Shown here one piece after another: positions 1 through 5,782 of a DNA stretch of 5,782 nt (the stretch's first letter is position 1; each line of letters opens with the position of its first letter). The position numbers were made by a program, and so were the translations under genes. This DNA comes from an uncultured Slackia sp. (GTDB lineage Bacteria; Actinomycetota; Coriobacteriia; Coriobacteriales; Eggerthellaceae). Location of the stretch: contig USEQ01000096.1 in assembly GCA_900553655.1 (NCBI GenBank), positions 1-5,782 of the forward strand, read 5' to 3'. A model generated the notes under the pieces. It did not search any database. It had not been told where the DNA came from and saw only the letters and a program-made list of their open reading frames with translations.

Positions 1-1
1 G

Positions 2-385
2 AAGCCGGAGATGCTCGTGCGCGCAAAGCTTCGTGAAGAAGGTCTTTCGGGCTATCGTCTCCAATGGCATGCTCCGGGGCGTCCCGATATCGCGTACCCT
101 GGCAAAAAGGTTGCCTTGTTTATCAACGGGTGCTTCTGGCACCGCTGCCCCCGATGCAAGCCGTCCATGCCGAAAAGCAATCAGGAGTATTGGATTCCAA
201 AGTTCGAGCGCAACGTCGAGCGCGACAGGCGCAACGTCGAGGCTCTTGAGGCGGATGGTTGGCGCGTCCATGTGATTTGGGAATGCCAGCTGAATAAGAA
301 GAATCGCGAAGAGACGTTTTCTCGTTTGATTCCCCAGCTTCGGGTTGAATTGGGGCGAATGATTCCGTCTGATTTCGAGGGGTAG
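2..385 (+). CDS. vsr: Very short patch repair endonuclease (Vsr), 5'-partial
   Basis: Vsr nicks DNA 5' of the T in T:G mismatches that arise by deamination of 5-methylcytosine, starting very short patch repair. The reading frame is open from the window edge (K-P-E, then ATG at 11). KPEMLVR matches the family's internal 'KPE' motif, so the ATG at 11 is probably an internal Met and the true start lies upstream. Counting from that Met, the visible family marks are GRPDI with the catalytic Asp at 26 (nt 86-88), the zinc/active-site segment GCFWHRCPRC at 40-49, NVERDRR at 68-74 and WEC at 90-92. Likely zinc ligands are Cys41, Cys46 or Cys49, and Cys92; His44 is the conserved catalytic histidine. 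Relative to E. coli Vsr (156 aa), FTHGC is FINGC here, so the active-site Thr63 and His64 positions are Ile and Asn. The 124 visible residues end in a normal TAG stop. A cytosine methyltransferase or restriction gene may lie upstream, but that is inference. Confidence 0.9.
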   Translation, partial: KPEMLVRAKLREEGLSGYRLQWHAPGRPDIAYPGKKVALFINGCFWHRCPRCKPSMPKSNQEYWIPKFERNVERDRRNVEALEADGWRVHVIWECQLNKKNREETFSRLIPQLRVELGRMIPSDFEG

Positions 386-495
386 CAGCCGAAAAGCGAT
401 TGAAAACCGTCTATTCTTCGGACAATCCTATCGATTCTCTAGGAAATGCGCCTATCTCAAACCGCTTGCCGAAGCGCACGCCCCATGATGGCGAT

Positions 496-507
496 GCGCA
501 CGTGCGC
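496..507. repeat. 12-bp perfect palindrome in the nifJ leader
   Basis: GCGCACGTGCGC is a perfect 12-bp palindrome with a CACGTG core, about 105 bp upstream of the nifJ start. It lies between two copies of the 8-mer CCATGATG (483-490 and 525-532). Such symmetry fits a dimeric regulator's operator, but GC-rich sequence produces such palindromes by chance, so function is unproven. Confidence 0.35.
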
Positions 508-597
508 GCGCAAGCCGAGCGATACCATGATGCGGTGTATTTCACTCAGGCGATGAAGAAAGCGGCCGGCCTCAGTGGGTCGCGGATGCTTTTTTCT

Positions 598-603
598 AAG
601 GAG
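598..603 (+). promoter_or_regulatory. Ribosome binding site of nifJ
   Basis: AAGGAG sits 7 nt before the ATG at 611. This decides the start: the frame is also open to a GTG at 575, but that codon has no Shine-Dalgarno sequence. The protein starting at 611 begins MTREFKSMDGNNAAA, which matches the usual PFOR N-terminus. Confidence 0.85.
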
Positions 604-610
604 CGCAAAC

Positions 611-3600
611 ATGACGAGAGAATTCAAGTCGATGGACGGCAATAACGCCGCGGCATATGTCTCGTATGCTTTCACGGAGGTTGCTGGCATTTATCCCATC
701 ACCCCTTCCAGCCCCATGGCCGATTTCGTCGACCAGTGGTCCGCGCAGGGCAGGAAGAACATCTTCGGTACGAAGGTCAAAGTGTGCGAGATGCAGTCCG
801 AAGGCGGCGCTGCGGGAACTATGCACGGCTCTTTGGCGGCCGGCGCGCTGACCACATCGTACACGGCGTCTCAGGGTTTGCTGCTCATGATTCCGAACAT
901 GTACAAAATGGCGGGCGAGCTTCTTCCTGGCGTTCTTCATGTAAGCGCCCGTACGGTTGCCACCCAGGCTTTGAACATCTTCGGCGATCACTCTGACGTC
1001 ATGGCATGCCGTCAGACCGGCTTCGCCATGCTTGCGGAAGGAAACGTCCAGGAGGTCATGGACCTTTCCGCCGTTGCGCATCTTTCCGCTATCAAGGGAC
1101 GCGTTCCGTTCATCAACTTCTTCGACGGTTTCCGTACGTCGCATGAGGTTCAGAAAGTTGCCGTGTGGGATTATGCCGATCTGGCCGAGATGTGCGATAT
1201 GGACGCCGTTCGTGAATTCCGCGCCCATGCGCTTAACCCCGAGCATCCCTCCATGCGTGGCAGCCATGAAAACGGAGACATTTTCTTCCAGCATCGCGAG
1301 GCGTGCAACAGCTACTACGATGCTCTGCCTGCCGTGGTGGAAGATTACATGCATCAGGTCAATGCCAAGCTTGGCACCAACTACGAGCTGTTCAACTACT
1401 ACGGAGCCGAAGATGCTGATCGCGTCATTGTGGCCATGGGGTCGTTCTGCGACGTTGCGGAAGAGGTCATCGACTATCTGAATGCTCGCGGCGAAAAGGT
1501 CGGCCTGGTGAAAGTTCGCCTGTACCGCCCCTTCGTCACCAATAAATTTGTTGCAGCGCTTCCGAAAACGGTCAAGAAGATTGCCGTCCTCGACCGCACG
1601 AAAGAACCCGGCGCCGTGGGCGAGCCCTTGTACATGGACGTCATCAACGCCCTTGCCATCGAAGGCGTTTCCGGAATCAAGGTTGTCGGCGGTCGTTATG
1701 GCCTCGGCTCGAAGGATACCCCGCCCGCATCCGTCTTCGCGGTGTTCACGGAGCTCGAGAAGGAAGAACCCCGTCGTGAGTTTACGCTCGGCATCGTCGA
1801 CGATGTGACCGGCCTCTCCCTTCCTGAGGACCCGAACTGCCCGAATACCGCTGCTCCTGGCACGATCGAGTGCAAATTCTGGGGCCTTGGCGGCGACGGA
1901 ACGGTAGGCGCGAACAAGAACTCCATCAAAATCATCGGCGACCATACGGACAAGTACGTCCAGGCGTACTTCCAGTACGACTCCAAGAAGACCGGCGGTG
2001 TGACGATCAGCCACCTGCGTTTCGGCGATTCGCCCATCCGCAGCCCCTACTATGTCAACAAAGCGGATTTCGTCGCCTGCCATAATCCGTCGTATATCAC
2101 GAAGGATTTCCCGATTGTAAAAGACGTCAAGCCTGGCGGTACGTTTATGATCAACTGCCAGTGGACGCCTGAAGAGCTCGAGCATCATTTGAGCGCATCG
2201 GCGAAGCGCTACATCGCCCAAAACGACATTAAGCTCTACACCATCAACGCTATTGACCTTGCCATTGAGATTGGCATGGGCAAGCGCACCAATACCATTT
2301 TGCAGTCTGCGTTCTTCTCCCTCGCCGGCGTCTTGCCTCAGGAGGAGGCTATCCGCTACATGAAGGATGCGGCGACGAAATCCTATATGAAGAAGGGTCA
2401 AGACGTCGTCGACACCAACCATCGCGCTATTGACGCCGGTGCTACGGCCTATGTCAAAATCGACGTTCCCGCCGCATGGGCCGATGCAGTGGACGAGACG
2501 GAACCCGTTGAGCTTGCCGGCAAGTCCAAGCTTGTGAAGATGGTCAGCTCCATCATGGAGCCGGTTGGTCGCATGGACGGCGACAGCCTTCCCGTGTCGG
2601 TGTTCACCGACCATGTGGACGGCCAGTTCGAGCTTGGTGCCTCTGCGTACGAGAAGCGTGGCATTGCCGTTACCGTTCCCACTTGGGATGCTTCAACATG
2701 CATCCAGTGCAATCAGTGCGCGTTTGTGTGCCCGCATGCCACCATTCGTCCTTTTGCCCTGACTGAGGAAGAGGCTGCTGCGGCTCCCGAGACGACGACG
2801 CTTATTCCCGCGAAGGGCAAGACCGCCGCTGGCCTGCAGTACACACTCGCCATTTCTCCGCTCGACTGCATGGGCTGCAACGTCTGCGTGGTTCAGTGTC
2901 CTACGAATTCGTTGTCCATGGCTCCTGCGGAAGGCGAGCTCGCTCAGCAGGAGGTCTTCGATTATTGCGTCGCCGAGGTCTCCGACAAGCCGGAAATTCA
3001 GGATGCCACGGTGAAGGGCAGCCAATTCAAGCAGCCTCTGCTCGAGTTCTCCGGCGCATGCGCAGGTTGCGCTCAGACTGCGTATGCCCGTCTGGTCACC
3101 CAGCTCTTCGGCGACCGCATGTATATTTCAAACGCAACGGGTTGCTCTTCGATTTGGGGCGGTCCTGCTGCCACGTCTCCGTACACGGTGAACAAAGAGG
3201 GTCGCGGTCCCGCATGGGCAAACTCCTTGTTCGAAGATAACGCGGAGCACGGTTTGGGCATGCTGCTCGGACAGAATGCCGTGCGCGAGAAGCTTGTCGC
3301 CGAAACCGAGCAGCTTCTTGAAAGTGGCGCCGACGACGCTTTGGCCTCTGCGGCGAATGCATGGCTCGATGAGCGTGACAAGGCCGAGGAGAGCAAGGCG
3401 GCTGCCGACGGATATGTCGCAGAGCTCGAGCGCGTTATCGCTCAGGGTGTGGCAGATGTCGATTTGGCCAAGTCTATCCTTGCTGACAAGGATTATCTTG
3501 CGAAGAAATCCATCTGGATCTTCGGTGGCGACGGCTGGGCCTACGATATCGGCTACGGCGGCTTGGACCACGTGCTTGCGTCGGGCGAAGATGTGAACGT

Positions 3601-4159
3601 GTTCGTGTTCGACACCGAGGTCTACTCCAACACGGGCGGCCAGGCCTCCAAGGCTTCCAATATCGGCCAGGTTGCGCAATTCGCCGCTGCCGGCAAGGAC
3701 ATCAAGAAGAAGAGCCTTGCCGAAATCGCCATCGCGTACGGCTATGTCTACGTCGCTCAGGTCGCCATGGGTGCCAAGCCTGCGCAGCTGATGAAGGCTA
3801 TTACCGAGGCGGAGGCTTATCCCGGACCTTCGCTGATCATCGGCTACTCTCCGTGCGAGATGCATGCCATCAAGGGCGGCATGGCCAACTGCATGGTGGA
3901 GATGGAGAAGGCCGTCGACTGCGGATACTGGAATCTCTACCGCTACAACCCGGCTGCTCCTGCAGGCAAAAAGTTCACGCTCGACTCCAAAGAGCCCAAG
4001 GGCGGATATCAGGAGTTCCTGATGAACGAGGCGCGCTACAGCCGTTTGACGCGCGAGTTCCCCGGTCGCGCCGAAGAGCTCTTCGAGCAGAACGAACGTG
4101 CGGCCGTCGATCGCTACGAGCATCTCGTAAAGCTCAAGGAGCTTTACGCTGACGCGTAA
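611..4159 (+). CDS. nifJ: Pyruvate:ferredoxin (flavodoxin) oxidoreductase, single-chain
   Basis: This cytoplasmic enzyme oxidatively decarboxylates pyruvate with CoA to acetyl-CoA and CO2 and passes electrons to ferredoxin or flavodoxin; it is central to anaerobic energy metabolism. The 1182 residues carry the fused domains in order. The N-terminal POR domain has YPITPSSP with Thr31, CEMQSEGG with Glu64, and SAR with Arg114, matching the pyruvate/thiamine residues of the Desulfovibrio africanus enzyme. Domain II follows, then the gamma domain from about 421 (FWGLGGDGTVGANK). An EKR motif is at 681-683. A 2x[4Fe-4S] ferredoxin domain has C697/C700/C703/C707 and C753/C756/C759/C763. The C-terminal thiamine-diphosphate domain has GGDGWAYDIG at 972-981 and NTGGQ at 1007-1011. 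The proximal cluster ligands C817, C820, C845 and C1082 are all present. The protein ends near residue 1182 without the C-terminal extension (domain VII) of the 1232-residue D. africanus enzyme. No frameshift or missing ligand is seen. It appears monocistronic, closed by the terminator at 4201. A different 2-oxoacid substrate is possible but less likely. Confidence 0.97.
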   Translation: MTREFKSMDGNNAAAYVSYAFTEVAGIYPITPSSPMADFVDQWSAQGRKNIFGTKVKVCEMQSEGGAAGTMHGSLAAGALTTSYTASQGLLLMIPNMYKMAGELLPGVLHVSARTVATQALNIFGDHSDVMACRQTGFAMLAEGNVQEVMDLSAVAHLSAIKGRVPFINFFDGFRTSHEVQKVAVWDYADLAEMCDMDAVREFRAHALNPEHPSMRGSHENGDIFFQHREACNSYYDALPAVVEDYMHQVNAKLGTNYELFNYYGAEDADRVIVAMGSFCDVAEEVIDYLNARGEKVGLVKVRLYRPFVTNKFVAALPKTVKKIAVLDRTKEPGAVGEPLYMDVINALAIEGVSGIKVVGGRYGLGSKDTPPASVFAVFTELEKEEPRREFTLGIVDDVTGLSLPEDPNCPNTAAPGTIECKFWGLGGDGTVGANKNSIKIIGDHTDKYVQAYFQYDSKKTGGVTISHLRFGDSPIRSPYYVNKADFVACHNPSYITKDFPIVKDVKPGGTFMINCQWTPEELEHHLSASAKRYIAQNDIKLYTINAIDLAIEIGMGKRTNTILQSAFFSLAGVLPQEEAIRYMKDAATKSYMKKGQDVVDTNHRAIDAGATAYVKIDVPAAWADAVDETEPVELAGKSKLVKMVSSIMEPVGRMDGDSLPVSVFTDHVDGQFELGASAYEKRGIAVTVPTWDASTCIQCNQCAFVCPHATIRPFALTEEEAAAAPETTTLIPAKGKTAAGLQYTLAISPLDCMGCNVCVVQCPTNSLSMAPAEGELAQQEVFDYCVAEVSDKPEIQDATVKGSQFKQPLLEFSGACAGCAQTAYARLVTQLFGDRMYISNATGCSSIWGGPAATSPYTVNKEGRGPAWANSLFEDNAEHGLGMLLGQNAVREKLVAETEQLLESGADDALASAANAWLDERDKAEESKAAADGYVAELERVIAQGVADVDLAKSILADKDYLAKKSIWIFGGDGWAYDIGYGGLDHVLASGEDVNVFVFDTEVYSNTGGQASKASNIGQVAQFAAAGKDIKKKSLAEIAIAYGYVYVAQVAMGAKPAQLMKAITEAEAYPGPSLIIGYSPCEMHAIKGGMANCMVEMEKAVDCGYWNLYRYNPAAPAGKKFTLDSKEPKGGYQEFLMNEARYSRLTREFPGRAEELFEQNERAAVDRYEHLVKLKELYADA

Positions 4160-4200
4160 GAAGCTTTAGCCTTTGCGCGTGCGGCGTAGATTCTTGTTTG

Positions 4201-4235
4201 AAAACCCCGCCTCGGATCGTCCGAGGCGGGGTTTT
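4201..4235. terminator. Strong intrinsic terminator after nifJ, likely bidirectional
   Basis: AAAACCCCGCCTCGGA (4201-4216) pairs perfectly with TCCGAGGCGGGGTTTT (4220-4235) around a 3-nt loop, giving a 16-bp stem. The outer A/T pairs supply a T run on either strand. It lies 41 bp after the nifJ stop and should end nifJ transcription; on the other strand it would back up termination of the convergent aminotransferase gene. Confidence 0.92.
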
Positions 4236-4256
4236 GCGTATCGTGACATTGATCGT

Positions 4257-4282
4257 AGGCCGGGTCTGTGCCCTTCCGGCCT
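4257..4282. repeat. Short inverted repeat between the two terminators
   Basis: AGGCCGG (4257-4263) is the exact reverse complement of CCGGCCT (4276-4282), with a 12-nt loop. It has no T run on either side, so it is not a convincing terminator on its own. It may add structure to 3' ends or be incidental. Confidence 0.3.
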
Positions 4283-4303
4283 CGCAGCTGGGCTTTGTGG
4301 CGT

Positions 4304-4344
4304 AAAAAAAGAAAACCCGGACTCTATGCAGAGCCCGGGTTTTC
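4304..4344 (-). terminator. Intrinsic terminator of the minus-strand aminotransferase gene
   Basis: GAAAACCCGG (4311-4320) pairs with CCGGGTTTTC (4335-4344). After one mismatch, three further pairs (4322-4324 with 4331-4333) close a 6-nt loop. The run of seven A at 4304-4310 becomes a T run directly after the hairpin on the minus strand. It begins 17 bp beyond the stop codon of the aminotransferase gene, the expected position. Confidence 0.88.
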
Positions 4345-4361
4345 TTCGGATGGCGAGAATG

Positions 4362-5639
4362 TTATGCAAGAAGCGATTCGACGGCTGCCAGTTTCACGCA
4401 GCAGACGAAGACCTCCATCGCCTGTTCGAGTTCCTCGAGCGACGGCAGGGTGGGGGCTATGCGGATATTGGAGTCCTCGGGGTCTTCTTTGTACGGCCAC
4501 GTTGCGCCCGCTCCTGTCATGGTGACGCCTGCACCTTTCGCCAATGCGACGGTTCTTTTGGCGGTGTTCGGCAACCCGTCGAAGCTGACGAAGTATCCGC
4601 CGTCGGGATTGCTCCAGCTGGCGCAGCCGGTGCCGGAGAGTCCCTCTTCGAGCATTCGGGCGACCAATTCGAACTTCGGGCGAATGATTTCGGCATGCTT
4701 TCTCATATGTTCCGAAACGCCCTGAGCGTCTTTGAGGAAGCGGACGTGTCTGAGCTGATTGAGCTTGTCGTATCCGACGGTCTGAATGCTTACTCGTTTC
4801 TTGATTTCCGCTATGTTCTCTTCGCTTGCGGCAACGGCGGCAATTCCTGCTCCAGGGAAGGTGACCTTCGAGGTGCTGGCGAATTTGAAGTACCTATTTG
4901 GGTTGCCGGCTCCTTCGCACGCTTCGGCGATGTCTGCGACATGGGCCTGGCGAGAGTCGTAGAGATGATGCACGCAATAAGCGTTGTCCCAGAAAATGCG
5001 AAAATCGCGCGCAGCGCAGGGCATAGACGCGAGGCGTGCGACGGTTTCGTCCGAGTATGTGACACCGCCTGGGTTAGAGTACTGGGGAACGCACCATATC
5101 CCCTTGATAGTATCGTTTTCACGGACGAGGGCTTCGACTTCGTCCATGTCGGGTCCGTTTTCGTTCATGCGGACGGGAATCATCTTGATGCCGAAAAGCT
5201 CAGTGATTGCGAAATGGCGATCGTATCCGGGAACGGGGCAGAGCCAAGATACGCCTGTAAGCTCACGCCAAGGCTTTTCACCGAGATAGCCGTGTAGAAA
5301 ACCGTGGCTTACAAGGTCGTACATGATATTGAGACTCGAATTGCCGAAGACGCAGACGTTCTTCGGGTCGTGATCCATGATGGATGCCATCAGCTGCTTT
5401 GCCTCGAGAATACCGTCCATGACGCCGTAATTGCGGCAATCGGTGCCATCCTCGGCGAACAGGTCGGACGAAGCGTCTACGGCATTGAGCAAAGGGAGGC
5501 TTAGCTCGAGCTGGGCAGAGGCGGGTTTTCCGCGTGCCATATTGAGCGCAAGTTCCTTGGCGCAATGGCATGCGTATTCCCTCTCGAGTGATTCTTTAAG
5601 CGCCGTAAGTTCGGCGTGGGTGAGCTCGGCGTAAGACAT
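4362..5639 (-). CDS. PLP-dependent aminotransferase, AspAT subgroup 1c / MocR-like type
   Basis: This is a fold-type I pyridoxal-phosphate aminotransferase of 425 residues, close to the roughly 426 of Corynebacterium glutamicum AspT, the subgroup it resembles most (Pfam Asp_aminotransf family). It probably transfers the amino group between aspartate, or a similar amino acid, and 2-oxoglutarate in the cytoplasm. Visible active-site marks are NMARGKP at 33-39 near the N-terminus, YSNPGG with the PLP-contacting Asn189, WDNAY with Asp218 and Tyr221, STSKVTFPG with the Schiff-base Lys258, and NIRIAPT with the carboxylate-binding Arg393. The frame is open 19 codons further upstream, but ATG at 5637-5639 is chosen because AGGAGG precedes it and because MSYAELTHAEL fits the family start. 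There is no helix-turn-helix domain, so it is an enzyme rather than a MocR regulator. It is convergent with nifJ and has its own terminator. The exact substrate (aspartate, alanine or aromatic amino acids) cannot be read from the sequence. Confidence 0.9.
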   Translation of the reverse strand: MSYAELTHAELTALKESLEREYACHCAKELALNMARGKPASAQLELSLPLLNAVDASSDLFAEDGTDCRNYGVMDGILEAKQLMASIMDHDPKNVCVFGNSSLNIMYDLVSHGFLHGYLGEKPWRELTGVSWLCPVPGYDRHFAITELFGIKMIPVRMNENGPDMDEVEALVRENDTIKGIWCVPQYSNPGGVTYSDETVARLASMPCAARDFRIFWDNAYCVHHLYDSRQAHVADIAEACEGAGNPNRYFKFASTSKVTFPGAGIAAVAASEENIAEIKKRVSIQTVGYDKLNQLRHVRFLKDAQGVSEHMRKHAEIIRPKFELVARMLEEGLSGTGCASWSNPDGGYFVSFDGLPNTAKRTVALAKGAGVTMTGAGATWPYKEDPEDSNIRIAPTLPSLEELEQAMEVFVCCVKLAAVESLLA

Positions 5640-5643
5640 CGAT

Positions 5644-5649
5644 CCTCCT
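5644..5649 (-). promoter_or_regulatory. Ribosome binding site of the aminotransferase gene
   Basis: On the minus strand AGGAGG precedes the ATG (5637-5639) with a 4-nt spacer. It is a full consensus Shine-Dalgarno sequence, slightly close to the start, and supports this ATG over the upstream in-frame starts. Confidence 0.8.
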
Positions 5650-5681
5650 CTTATCGTGATGGCCGCTCGAAGAGACACTTT

Positions 5682-5707
5682 AGCACCATAAAGCACTCCT
5701 ATGCTTT
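5682..5707. repeat. Direct and inverted repeats in the divergent promoter region
   Basis: AGCAC occurs at 5682-5686 and again at 5692-5696, exactly 10 bp apart. AAAGCA (5690-5695) and TGCTTT (5702-5707) form a 6-bp inverted repeat around a 6-nt loop. The right arm overlaps where the -35 of the rightward promoter would lie, so an operator is possible. The arms are short and chance cannot be excluded. Confidence 0.35.
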
Positions 5708-5724
5708 CGGAGGCAACTTTACCG

Positions 5725-5730
5725 TATAAT
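5725..5730 (+). promoter_or_regulatory. Consensus -10 box of the rightward promoter
   Basis: TATAAT matches the housekeeping-sigma -10 consensus exactly. The hexamer 17 bp upstream, TGCTTT at 5702-5707, is a poor -35 match, which suggests a promoter that may need an activator. Transcription would begin near 5737, giving a leader of about 34 nt before the start at 5771. Confidence 0.65.
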
Positions 5731-5770
5731 CGTCAATTGCTTTTGTTCTGTTCGCATGAGAGGAGGGGCA

Positions 5771-5782
5771 ATGTCCGTAGAC
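5771..5782 (+). CDS. Start of an unidentified gene, 3'-partial
   Basis: ATG at 5771 opens a frame reading M-S-V-D that runs off the window. AGGAGG at 5761-5766 precedes it by 4 nt, and a consensus TATAAT lies about 40 bp upstream, so a real gene start is likely. Four codons are too few to name a product. Confidence 0.6.

Larger units (their letters stand above)
386..610. other. Intergenic region / nifJ leader
   Basis: These 225 bp separate vsr from nifJ. I find no convincing coding sequence: the short frames here lack a ribosome binding site and recognisable protein features. No clear vsr terminator is visible; CCGAA at 389-393 and TTCGG at 417-421 could pair, but only across a 23-nt loop. 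A weak promoter candidate is TTGAAA at 400-405 followed after 15 bp by GACAAT at 421-426, a short spacer. A second possible -10 lies near TGTATTTC around 535-542. The nifJ promoter probably lies here, because nifJ has a different role from vsr and sits 225 bp away, but I cannot place it firmly. Confidence 0.5.
5640..5770. promoter_or_regulatory. Divergent intergenic promoter region
   Basis: These 131 bp must drive the aminotransferase gene leftward and the gene starting at 5771 rightward. It also contains short repeats at 5682-5707, annotated separately. On the minus strand TTGACG (5736-5731) and TTGCCT (5716-5711) resemble -35 boxes, but neither has a good -10 at the right distance, so the leftward promoter is not resolved. 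Confidence 0.6.

Noticed and set aside
558..597. GC-rich stretch followed by a run of T, resembling a terminator or attenuator before nifJ
   Set aside because: The possible stem around GGCCGGCC has no clean complementary arm next to the T run, so a stable hairpin cannot be supported.
575..610. Upstream GTG start extending PFOR by 12 residues
   Set aside because: It has no ribosome binding site, and the added residues do not match the usual PFOR N-terminus; the ATG at 611 has AAGGAG at 7 nt.
400..645. Possible small gene (81 codons, TTG start) between vsr and nifJ
   Set aside because: It has no Shine-Dalgarno sequence before the TTG, overlaps the nifJ start in another frame and shows no family features.
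596..2614. Long open frame (672 codons) on the minus strand opposite the 5' half of nifJ
   Set aside because: It lies wholly antisense to a clearly conserved PFOR, has no recognisable domain, and is the kind of frame that GC-biased codon use produces on the opposite strand.
3128..4123. 331-codon minus-strand frame opposite the 3' part of nifJ
   Set aside because: It is a shadow of the nifJ thiamine-domain coding sequence with no conserved features.
4173..5297. 374-codon plus-strand frame opposite the aminotransferase gene
   Set aside because: It runs through both terminator hairpins and then antisense to a well-supported enzyme; the protein looks like no known family.
5640..5696. 19-codon N-terminal extension of the aminotransferase
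   Set aside because: The extension would read through the AGGAGG ribosome binding site of the ATG at 5637-5639 and lies in the divergent promoter region.
5731..5736. Minus-strand TTGACG as a -35 box for the aminotransferase promoter
   Set aside because: The hexamer 17 bp downstream is CCTCCG and neighbouring spacings are no better, so no usable -10 accompanies it.

Overview
The window is a moderately GC-rich bacterial chromosome segment. It carries two complete genes, the 3' part of a third gene and the first four codons of a fourth. A single-chain pyruvate:ferredoxin oxidoreductase (PFOR) points to anaerobic metabolism. The aminotransferase belongs to a subgroup well known from actinobacteria, the Corynebacterium AspT type. 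Together with base composition and strong AGGAGG-type ribosome binding sites, this suggests an anaerobic actinobacterium such as a member of the Coriobacteriia/Eggerthellaceae. That placement is inference from family knowledge and was not tested by a search.

Layout, left to right. Positions 2-385 (+) hold the C-terminal part of a very short patch repair endonuclease (Vsr), whose start lies upstream of the window. Positions 386-610 are a 225-bp gap with a 12-bp palindrome and the nifJ ribosome binding site. Positions 611-4159 (+) encode an intact 1182-residue PFOR (NifJ) with all expected cofactor ligands. Positions 4160-4361 are a convergent intergenic region with a perfect 16-bp hairpin terminator, a weaker hairpin and a second terminator for the minus-strand gene. 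Positions 4362-5639 (-) encode a 425-residue PLP-dependent aminotransferase of the MocR-like/AspAT subgroup 1c type. Positions 5640-5770 are a divergent promoter region with a consensus TATAAT. A plus-strand gene begins at 5771 and leaves the window.

The two complete genes are convergent and separately terminated, so they are not an operon. They meet metabolically: PFOR converts pyruvate to acetyl-CoA and feeds electrons to ferredoxin or flavodoxin, while the aminotransferase probably interconverts aspartate (or a similar amino acid) with its 2-oxoacid. The Vsr fragment is a DNA-repair gene usually linked to cytosine-methylation (Dcm-type) restriction-modification loci, so the left edge may be the end of an accessory module.

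I see no CRISPR array, tRNA, rRNA, insertion sequence or phage gene, and no convincing new system. Most of the window is ordinary core metabolism. The points most worth a second look are the left-hand vsr boundary, the unexplained nifJ leader and the repeat-bearing divergent promoter.
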